In this document: positions 33,426-40,230 of the stretch, piece by piece
Position numbering within the stretch: position 1 is the first letter of the stretch
Layout: the number at the start of each line of letters is the position of its first letter
Assembly: GCF_028281565.1 (NCBI RefSeq)
Contig: NZ_JANQJQ010000036.1
Coordinates: 1 to 40,230, forward strand
Source of the DNA: Seonamhaeicola sp.
Lineage (GTDB): Bacteria > Bacteroidota > Bacteroidia > Flavobacteriales > Flavobacteriaceae
Direction of reading: 5' to 3'
Length of the DNA: 40,230 nucleotides
Translations under genes and position numbers: made by a program
Notes under the pieces: generated by a model
What the model saw: only the letters and a program-made list of their open reading frames with translations
The model's database searches: none
What the model was told of the DNA's origin: nothing

Positions 33426-34952
33426 ATGATTAAATCGATTAAATACTATGTCGTTGGAGCTTGCCTGTTATTAACAAGCCTCTCTTGCGACCCTGATTTA
33501 CTAAATCAAACAAACCCAAATGCTTTAACACCTTCAGAGTTTTGGCAAACCGAAGATGATGCCATAAAAGGTTTAATGGGGGCTTATAGTCCTTTGAGTA
33601 TTGCTACATATTATGGTAGAGCGCGAATATGGCTTACCGATTATCGGGATGATATTGTTAACCCTTTTAATCCTTCTGTAAGAACCGCTCCAGCAAGGTT
33701 TGTTGGAGAATCGACAACTGATACACAGCGGTGGGTATATCCTCAAGTAATGAATGTTGTTGCGAGGTCTAATGATGTAATAAACTTTGTTCCTGGTATT
33801 GATATGGACGCTTCTTTAAAAGAAACCATTATTGGAGAAGCACACTTTTTGAGGGCATTGGCTTATTTTGATTTGGTTATGATTTGGCGCAACGTTCCAA
33901 TTTTAAGAGAAAGAGTAACGGTAGCTGATCAAAGGAACCAAGTCCAGGCCGATCCTAGTGATGTTTGGGATTTTATAATTGAAGATTTTAAAATTGCACA
34001 GTCAAAACTGCCAACTACTTGGGATTCGTCTAATGCGGGTAGGGCTACTTCAGGAGCAGCTACAGGATATTTAGGTAAGGCGTATCTATTTACAGAACAA
34101 TATAGCCTTGCAATAGCAGAATTTAACAAATTGTCCGCAAATTATGATTTAGTGGCAAATTATGCCGATAATTTTAGTGCATTTACTGAATTCAATGAAG
34201 AGTCAATATTTGAATTGTCATACATTAACGATGGCAATGGTGGATGGGGAGGTGACCAATTAAATAGAGGTAGAGCCTTAGCGGATGAACCGGATATTGC
34301 TCCGCCAGGTTACACCAGTCAAAATACGATGAGAATAAATGATTGGGTCCTGCCATTATTTTTAAAAGAACAAACAAATGGGGGAGATATTGACCCTCGA
34401 ACATTTACAACTCTGTTTTGGAACCATCCTAATTCCACAATATATGGAGGAGTTAAGTATGAAGATGCCTTTCCTGGTGATACGAGGGTTTTTGGTAGAA
34501 AATGGTTAAATATCGAAGGAGGTGTATCAAATGCCCAATTTTTCAGAAATCCTATAAATAGGAGATTAATGAGATATTCGGATGTTCTTTTAATGCTCGC
34601 TGAAGCTGAAAATGAACTGAATGGACCTACAAGTATAGCGTATGATGCTATAAATAAGGTTCGCCAAAGAGTTGATATGCCTGATATAACTGCAGGGCTT
34701 ACCCAAAGTGAGATGCGTGATAGAATTAGAGATGAGCGTGTTTTGGAACTAGCTCTTGAAGAAGTGCGTTGGTTTGATTTAATTCGTTGGGGACTCGTGA
34801 AAGAACGCGTTGTAGATTTACGTGATGCTAATGGATTGGATATGAAGAGCGGTTGTGGCGGAGTAGGTGCCTATGTAGAAGGTAGAGAATATATGGATAT
34901 ACCTCAAGTGGAAATTGATAATGCTGGTTTCCCGAATAATCCCGGATATTAA
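33426..34952 (+). CDS. susD: SusD-family glycan-binding lipoprotein
   Basis: This 508-residue outer-membrane surface lipoprotein has a lipobox ending at Cys21 (LLTSLSC). It opens PDLLNQTNPNALTPSEFWQT and carries the TPR-like helical SusD core (FLRALAYFDLVMIWRNVPIL), ending with NRRLMRYSDVLLMLAEAENE, INKVRQRVDMP and a RDERVLELALEEVRWFDLIR block. These are standard RagB/SusD features. It forms the lid over the SusC barrel and captures the glycan. Confidence 0.96.
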   Translation: MIKSIKYYVVGACLLLTSLSCDPDLLNQTNPNALTPSEFWQTEDDAIKGLMGAYSPLSIATYYGRARIWLTDYRDDIVNPFNPSVRTAPARFVGESTTDTQRWVYPQVMNVVARSNDVINFVPGIDMDASLKETIIGEAHFLRALAYFDLVMIWRNVPILRERVTVADQRNQVQADPSDVWDFIIEDFKIAQSKLPTTWDSSNAGRATSGAATGYLGKAYLFTEQYSLAIAEFNKLSANYDLVANYADNFSAFTEFNEESIFELSYINDGNGGWGGDQLNRGRALADEPDIAPPGYTSQNTMRINDWVLPLFLKEQTNGGDIDPRTFTTLFWNHPNSTIYGGVKYEDAFPGDTRVFGRKWLNIEGGVSNAQFFRNPINRRLMRYSDVLLMLAEAENELNGPTSIAYDAINKVRQRVDMPDITAGLTQSEMRDRIRDERVLELALEEVRWFDLIRWGLVKERVVDLRDANGLDMKSGCGGVGAYVEGREYMDIPQVEIDNAGFPNNPGY

Positions 34953-35005
34953 TCAAAAGTGTGTGTAAAAAATTGAGTTAGTTTAGTTTGAAGTTGAAAT
35001 GAAGA

Positions 35006-35046
35006 GGGCTGCGATAGTTAAAGTACAAGTTAAGTTATCGTAGCCC
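35006..35046 (+). terminator. Long hairpin after susD
   Basis: An 11-bp stem GGGCTGCGATA (35006-35016) / TATCGTAGCCC (35036-35046) has one G-U pair and no T-run. It could be an mRNA-stabilising or Rho-related structure separating susCD from the following unit. The rest of the 227-base gap (34953-35179) holds no gene. Confidence 0.5.
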
Positions 35047-35179
35047 GTCATTTCTAAAAATTAAGATTTACCTAACTTCTTTTTTTATTGATAATTCTGA
35101 AATTGTTGTATCTACCTGTAATGCGTCCAAAGGATGACATTAATTATTTCATGTTTTTTAATAAAATATTAGACTTAAG

Positions 35180-38100
35180 ATGAGATTTTTTCAATTCGTG
35201 GTGAAAATCATCCTAGTGACTTTATTGTTTTATTCTTGTGGGGGTTCCTCAAAAAAAAACAAAGATATTGTTGGACTGAAATTGATTGATCCGAAGTATT
35301 CAGGAGTAAATTTTAAGAATCAAATAACTGAGAGTGATTCCCTTAATTATTACAATTTCCCCTATATTTTTATGGGAGGAGGAGTTAGTATTGGAGATAT
35401 AAATAATGACGGATTAAGTGATATTTTCTTCAGTGGGAATATGTCAAGCAATAAGTTATATCTAAATCGTGGAAATATGCAGTTTCAGGATATAACGGAA
35501 ACCGCGGGTATTGTTGGTGGTAATCAATGGTATACTGGAACTACAATGGCTGATGTTAATAATGATGGATGGCTAGACATTTATGTTTGTGTTTCCTCAA
35601 AATATAAACCCAGTTCTAATCAATTGTTTATTAACAATCAGGACAATACATTTACAGAAAGAGCTGAAGAATATGGATTAGATGATTCCAGTTCATCAAT
35701 TCAAGCGACTTTTTTTGATTACGATAATGATGGTTTACTGGATGTTTTTGTTGTTAATTATCCGTTGCTACCTATTAGCATGGGTAACGAGTTTTATCAC
35801 CGGAAAGTAACTGAGAATGAGTATTCTGAATCAGCTCATTTATTTAGAAATAATGGCAATGGCACATTTTCAGATGTTACCGAACAGGCAAATGTTAAGA
35901 ATTTTGGGTTGACCCTAGGGGTTATAGCGTCTGATTTAAATAATGATGGATGGAAAGATCTTTATGTCTCAAATGATTTTAATGTTCCGGATTACTTATA
36001 CTTAAATAATGCTGATGGTACTTTCAAGGAAATTATAAAAGAGGCAACCAACCAAACGTCGCAATTTGGAATGGGAGTGGACGCATCTGATTTTAACAAC
36101 GATGGCTTTCTGGATATTCTTCAAATGGACATGACATCGGACAGTCATTTTAGATCAAAGACCAATATGGCCAGTATGAGCCAACATGCATTTGAACAAG
36201 CAGTTGATTTGGGGTTTCATTACCAATACATGCATAATATGCTTCAATTTAATAACGGGGTGTTTGATACCAAACCGGTTTTTAGTAATGTTTCAAGACT
36301 TGCAGGTGTTGCTGCGACCGATTGGAGTTGGGCAGGATTATTCTGTGATTTGAATAATGATGGATTCGAAGATATTTACATCACCAATGGAATTAAAAGG
36401 GATGTAAATAACAATGACGCAAACGAGAAATTGAAATCTCAAAGTTTTTTTGGAAAGGTTCTTAAGTATAATCCCGAAATATTTCCGTCTTCACCATTAG
36501 AGAATTCTCTTTTTATCAATAATGGAGACTTGACTTTTAGATATGGCAACGAAGATTGGAGATTAGAAAATAAAGGGTTTTCGAACGGCGCCGCCTATGC
36601 GGATTTAGATAATGATGGCGATTTAGATTTGGTTGTTAACAATATTGATGAAGAAGCATATTTAATAGAAAATAAATGTTCAGATAGGGCTACTGGAAAC
36701 AATAATTATTTAAAGATTAAATTAATTGGTTCAAAATCTAACCCTTTTGGAATTGGAAGTAAGGTTGTATTATCAAACGGAAACAGTTTACAGGTTAAAG
36801 AGCTAACCTTATCTAGAGGCTTTCAATCCAGTGTAGAACCGTTGCTTCATTATGGTTTAGGTAAAAAGGATACTGTAGATGAGTTAAAAATAACTTGGCC
36901 CGATGGCAGCAGTCAGGTTTTAAATTCTGTCAAGGGAAATCGGACATTTACACTGGATTATAAAAATGCAAGTAAAAGTAAAGTACTCAATAAAAGAAAG
37001 GTAAATGAGTTTCCCGTCTTTACAGATATTACCAATCAATTAAATATTGATTTTTTACACAAGGAGGATTTCTATGATGATTTCAGAATAGAACCCTTGT
37101 TGCCCCATAAAAACTCCCAGATTGGACCAGGATTGGCTGTAGGAGATGTTAATGGAGATGGTCTAGAGGATTTTTTTATTGGCAATGCATCGGGGTATAA
37201 AGCAGCTATGTATTATCAAAATAAGGAAGGTCACTTCAAAGAGGTTGATGGACCGTGGTTAAATGATTACCAATTTGAGGATACGGGAGTATTGTTAGAG
37301 GATTTTGACAATGATAATGATTTGGATTTATACATTGTAAGTGGTGGTAACAATGGCCAACTGGAAGGACAGTATTATGAAGATCGTTTATATGTTAACA
37401 ATAATGGTGTCTTTACAAAGTGCGAAGATTGTTTGCCTAAAATACAAATCAGTGGTAAGACTGTAATTGCTGGAGATATAGATAAGGATGGAGATTTAGA
37501 CTTATTTGTTGGAGGGCGTATTGTTCCTGGAAAATACCCCAGTACCCCACCAAGCTATGTATTGAAAAACGAAGGTGGCTTAAATGATAGATTGAACTTC
37601 ACGAATGTTACCGAAAATTTAAATCCGGAGCTTACTGAATTAGGTATGGTTACTGACGCTAGATGGTGTGATTTTGATGCAGATAATGATTTGGATTTAG
37701 TTGTTGTTGGTGAATGGATGGGAGTAACACTTTTCGAAAACACTTCCTCTGGGTTTAATAATGTATCCCATAAGTATGGTTTGTCTGATACTGCTGGGTG
37801 GTGGAGAAGTATTGAAAAAATGGATGTGGATAATGACGGGGATATGGATTTTGTAATTGGTAATTACGGACTCAATAGTAAATACAAAACCAGTTTAGAG
37901 GAACCTTTTGAGATTTATAGTAATGATTTTGATGAAAACAACAGCTTGGATATCGTATTAAGTAAAACAAAAAAGGGAAAGAGGCTACCTGTAAGAGGTA
38001 GGGAATGTTCATCTCAACAAATCCCGGCAATTGCCAAAAGATTTGAGACATACAATGAATTTGCTCTCGCCAGTTTAGAGGATGTTTACGGGGAGTCCAT

Positions 38101-38509
38101 GTTGTCCAAATCAATGCATTTTAAGTTAGATACTTTTGAACATATATGGTTGGAGAATACAGGAACAAAATTTAATATTCATAGGCTTCCCAACAGAGCT
38201 CAAAGTTTTGCTATAAACGCTTGCGAGGTTATTGATTATAAAGAAGATGGAACCCCTCATATAATAATTGCAGGAAATTTATTTGATACCGAGGTGGAAA
38301 CACCAAGAAATGATGCAGGTATTGGGTTGCTGCTTTCGCCTAATGCTAATTCAAAAAAACTAGATGTTATTGCTCCATCAGAAAGTCGGTTAATGATAAA
38401 AGATGAGGTGAAGGTTATTAAAAAAATAAATTTAGCGAATGGAGAAACAGGGGTTCTATTTGCAAGAAATAATAGTACCCTGAAATTATTTAAACTAAAA
38501 AATGAATAG
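35180..38509 (+). CDS. FG-GAP/VCBS repeat lipoprotein with ASPIC/UnbV domain
   Basis: This 1109-residue surface lipoprotein (lipobox Cys20, LLFYSC) is built from about 12 calcium-loop repeats of the form DxNxDGxxD in two blades. The first set (~75-470) includes DINNDGLSDIFFSG and DLDNDGDLDLVVNN. An ASPIC/UnbV-like domain follows (~525-600; NPFGIGSKVVL, LHYGLGK, ITWPDGSSQV). The second set (~675-880) includes DVNGDGLEDFFIGN and DVDNDGDMDFVIGNYG. The repeats suggest a beta-propeller pair. Proteins of this kind are frequent in Bacteroidota SusCD loci, but their role (glycan binding or enzyme) is not established. Its end overlaps the next gene by eight bases. Confidence 0.88.
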   Translation: MRFFQFVVKIILVTLLFYSCGGSSKKNKDIVGLKLIDPKYSGVNFKNQITESDSLNYYNFPYIFMGGGVSIGDINNDGLSDIFFSGNMSSNKLYLNRGNMQFQDITETAGIVGGNQWYTGTTMADVNNDGWLDIYVCVSSKYKPSSNQLFINNQDNTFTERAEEYGLDDSSSSIQATFFDYDNDGLLDVFVVNYPLLPISMGNEFYHRKVTENEYSESAHLFRNNGNGTFSDVTEQANVKNFGLTLGVIASDLNNDGWKDLYVSNDFNVPDYLYLNNADGTFKEIIKEATNQTSQFGMGVDASDFNNDGFLDILQMDMTSDSHFRSKTNMASMSQHAFEQAVDLGFHYQYMHNMLQFNNGVFDTKPVFSNVSRLAGVAATDWSWAGLFCDLNNDGFEDIYITNGIKRDVNNNDANEKLKSQSFFGKVLKYNPEIFPSSPLENSLFINNGDLTFRYGNEDWRLENKGFSNGAAYADLDNDGDLDLVVNNIDEEAYLIENKCSDRATGNNNYLKIKLIGSKSNPFGIGSKVVLSNGNSLQVKELTLSRGFQSSVEPLLHYGLGKKDTVDELKITWPDGSSQVLNSVKGNRTFTLDYKNASKSKVLNKRKVNEFPVFTDITNQLNIDFLHKEDFYDDFRIEPLLPHKNSQIGPGLAVGDVNGDGLEDFFIGNASGYKAAMYYQNKEGHFKEVDGPWLNDYQFEDTGVLLEDFDNDNDLDLYIVSGGNNGQLEGQYYEDRLYVNNNGVFTKCEDCLPKIQISGKTVIAGDIDKDGDLDLFVGGRIVPGKYPSTPPSYVLKNEGGLNDRLNFTNVTENLNPELTELGMVTDARWCDFDADNDLDLVVVGEWMGVTLFENTSSGFNNVSHKYGLSDTAGWWRSIEKMDVDNDGDMDFVIGNYGLNSKYKTSLEEPFEIYSNDFDENNSLDIVLSKTKKGKRLPVRGRECSSQQIPAIAKRFETYNEFALASLEDVYGESMLSKSMHFKLDTFEHIWLENTGTKFNIHRLPNRAQSFAINACEVIDYKEDGTPHIIIAGNLFDTEVETPRNDAGIGLLLSPNANSKKLDVIAPSESRLMIKDEVKVIKKINLANGETGVLFARNNSTLKLFKLKNE

Positions 38510-39815
38510 AAAAAATAAAATATTGGCAAAGTTTGGATTCTTAATTCTAACTGCTTTATTGGGATTTTTCAGTAACGCTCAGAAAGATTCCATTAATTCA
38601 TTACCTACACAGTTAAAACCTTGGACTGAAGGTTATTTAGATATACATCATATTAACACAGGAAGAGGAGACGCTACTTTTATGTTGTTACCGGATGGAA
38701 CCACAATGATGTTTGACGTGGGGGCTCTTGAGGGAGGTTGGGCTGAGGAATGTCGACCTGCAAATAGAATGCAGGTGACTCCTGTCTACCCGAATAATTC
38801 TAAAAGACCAGGTCAGTGGATTGCAAATTACATAAAACAGGTAGTTCCTGCGGATTTTAGTAATGAAATTGATTATGCGGTAATATCTCATTTTCATGGT
38901 GATCATTATGGGATGATTCATGATAAAAGTGTGTGGTCAGCGACTGAGGCATACCGACTTTCAGGAATTACAGATTTATACGATGAAATACCGATAGTGC
39001 AGATTATTGACCGCGGCTATCCAAATTATGATTTCCCTAAAGACTTAAGAAGTCATAATAATAAAGAGTTGAATTTTGTGAACTATTTAAGGTTTTTGGA
39101 ATATCACGTTGAGAATAACAATTTAAAAGTTGATTCCCTAAATGTTGGAGATTCTAGGCAAATCTCTTTACTCTCAAACCCCGATGAATATGATTTTATG
39201 GTGATGCCGATAAAATCGAATGGCACAATTAAAGATAGTCTTACAAACAAACCCTATCAGTATATGTCAAAGGAAGACATCGTAAATGAAGAGGGGAAAT
39301 TTGGTGAAAACCCAATGAGCATTGCCTTAAAGATATCGTACGGAGACTTTGATTATTACACCGGAGGTGATAACACAGGTGTTAATACTAAACAAACTAC
39401 CAATGGAATGGATTGGTGGTTTGACGTAGAGACCCCAATGGCTAATGCGGTTGGGCAGGTTGAGGTGGCCGTGATGGATCATCATGGTGTAAGGGATGCT
39501 ATGAATCAATATTTTGTGGATACTCTGGCTCCTCAGGTGTTTGTTCAGCAGTCCATTACTTCGGATCATCCAGGGCAAGAGACTTTTTTTAGAATGTACG
39601 GCTTAGAGCCAACACCGGATTTTTTTGCAACCAACATCCATAATGCTACTATGGCAACATACGGAGGGGCATTTAGAAGAGGCTATAAAATCAGGCAAGG
39701 CCATATTTTGATTAGAGTTTTACCAGGGGGTATGGAATATTACGTCTTGGAACTTGACCATTTAAATCCAAAACTGGAAGTCAAAAATATATTTGGGCCT
39801 TATAAAACTTTCTGA
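38502..39815 (+). CDS. Secreted metallo-beta-lactamase-fold hydrolase
   Basis: This 437-residue exported protein (signal peptide ~1-26, ending SNA-Q) has the fold's metal motif H130-F-H132-G-D134-H135 in ISHFHGDHYG, preceded by DATFMLLPDGTTMMFDVG, the ComEC/Rec2-like version of the N-terminal strand. Later GDFDYYTGGDNTG and VAVMDHHG supply likely Asp/His ligands. Activity could be hydrolysis of a phosphate or other ester. The start overlaps the FG-GAP gene by eight bases, so the two are translationally coupled and probably act together on the locus' substrate. Confidence 0.87.
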   Translation: MNRKNKILAKFGFLILTALLGFFSNAQKDSINSLPTQLKPWTEGYLDIHHINTGRGDATFMLLPDGTTMMFDVGALEGGWAEECRPANRMQVTPVYPNNSKRPGQWIANYIKQVVPADFSNEIDYAVISHFHGDHYGMIHDKSVWSATEAYRLSGITDLYDEIPIVQIIDRGYPNYDFPKDLRSHNNKELNFVNYLRFLEYHVENNNLKVDSLNVGDSRQISLLSNPDEYDFMVMPIKSNGTIKDSLTNKPYQYMSKEDIVNEEGKFGENPMSIALKISYGDFDYYTGGDNTGVNTKQTTNGMDWWFDVETPMANAVGQVEVAVMDHHGVRDAMNQYFVDTLAPQVFVQQSITSDHPGQETFFRMYGLEPTPDFFATNIHNATMATYGGAFRRGYKIRQGHILIRVLPGGMEYYVLELDHLNPKLEVKNIFGPYKTF

Positions 39816-39852
39816 TTTGGTTATTACCTATTACCAATTAAAATAAATTAAG

Positions 39853-40230
39853 ATGAAATTAAAAAAAACATACAGAAAAGCGTTTTTTTTATACGTTATA
39901 GCTGTTGCGCTTTTCGCATGTGAAAAAAATAAAAAGTCTGATATTGGTTTAAATCGGGCGATATCAGAGAAAAAGGAATATCAACCCACCTGGGAATCTC
40001 TGGGCAATTATGAGGTTCCTGAATGGTACAAAGACGCGAAGCTAGGTATTTTTATCCACTGGGGCCCCTATGCGGTGCCGGCTCACGATTCGGAATGGTA
40101 CCCGCGACGGATGTACAGGGAAACCTCAGGGGTATTCGATTACCACAAGGAGAACTGGGGGAGTCAGGAGGAATTCGGATATAAGGATTTCATCCCCATG
40201 TTCAGGGCCGAGAACTTCGATGCGACGGAG
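39853..40230 (+). CDS. Alpha-L-fucosidase (GH29), lipoprotein, 3' end outside window
   Basis: These are the first 126 codons of a glycoside hydrolase. They encode a lipobox ending at Cys23 (VIAVALFAC), a linker, then the GH29 N-terminus: PEWYKDAKLGIFIHWGPYAV, AHDSEWYPRRMY and EFGYKDFIPMFRAENFDATE. GH29 enzymes release alpha-L-fucose with an Asp nucleophile that lies beyond the window. It follows the MBL-fold gene by 37 bases and points to a fucosylated glycan as the locus' target. Base composition jumps inside this gene: about 52% G+C over the last 210 bases, against roughly 17-42% in the preceding 60-base blocks. Confidence 0.88.
   Translation, partial: MKLKKTYRKAFFLYVIAVALFACEKNKKSDIGLNRAISEKKEYQPTWESLGNYEVPEWYKDAKLGIFIHWGPYAVPAHDSEWYPRRMYRETSGVFDYHKENWGSQEEFGYKDFIPMFRAENFDATE

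Overview
The window looks like part of a marine-type Flavobacteriia (Bacteroidota) chromosome. The evidence is AT-rich DNA, SusC/SusD pairs, many lipoproteins with a Cys at about position 17-23, a formylglycine-type sulfatase, and a Bacteroidota-style integrase and mobilization module. No species call is possible from the sequence alone.

Layout. (1) 1-537: the 3' end of a tRNA-Pro(UGG), a run of hairpins, and two imperfect copies of a ~48-base element; the second copy ends in a near-copy of the tRNA 3' end. (2) 538-6171, minus strand: a compact six-gene catabolic operon (RraA-like, SDR, enolase-superfamily, SnoaL-RidA fusion, creatininase-family, MFS sugar porter) with a divergent AraC regulator at 6314-7186. 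(3) 7378-17844: a membrane-anchored TPR/HTH regulator, a lipoprotein sulfatase, a dicarboxylate/amino-acid symporter, an M14 peptidase, an isoaspartyl peptidase, a small lipoprotein and thioredoxin reductase. (4) 17946-18347: a broken tRNA-Pro-like copy, a 76-residue GIY-YIG nuclease gene and an intact tRNA-Pro(GGG), packed end to end. (5) 18348-28059: an integrative mobilizable element next to that tRNA: tyrosine recombinase, ParB-like protein, small unknowns, SSB, RadC-like protein, BfmA/BtgA-type protein, MobB-type relaxase and a coupling ATPase. No type IV secretion pore genes are present. (6) 28039-40230: a polysaccharide-utilization-type locus: ECF sigma, FecR anti-sigma, SusC with STN domain, SusD, an FG-GAP/ASPIC lipoprotein, a metallo-beta-lactamase-fold protein and the start of a GH29 alpha-L-fucosidase.

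How the parts fit. The coupling-protein gene and the sigma-factor gene overlap tail to tail, so no attachment site fits between them. The glycan locus is therefore probably cargo of the mobilizable element, whose right end lies beyond the window. STN-SusC, FecR and sigma form a standard trans-envelope signalling chain that would switch on the locus when its glycan is present.

Most unusual material: a 680-base gene-free stretch (22813-23494) holding a nested set of perfect inverted repeats that looks like a large structured RNA or a single-strand origin; a ~143-base leader duplicated upstream of the ParB-like gene and a second operon, which also corrects two start codons; the tRNA-remnant/GIY-YIG/tRNA cassette; and hairpins plus a 19-base repeated palindrome just upstream of the mobilization genes, a candidate oriT.
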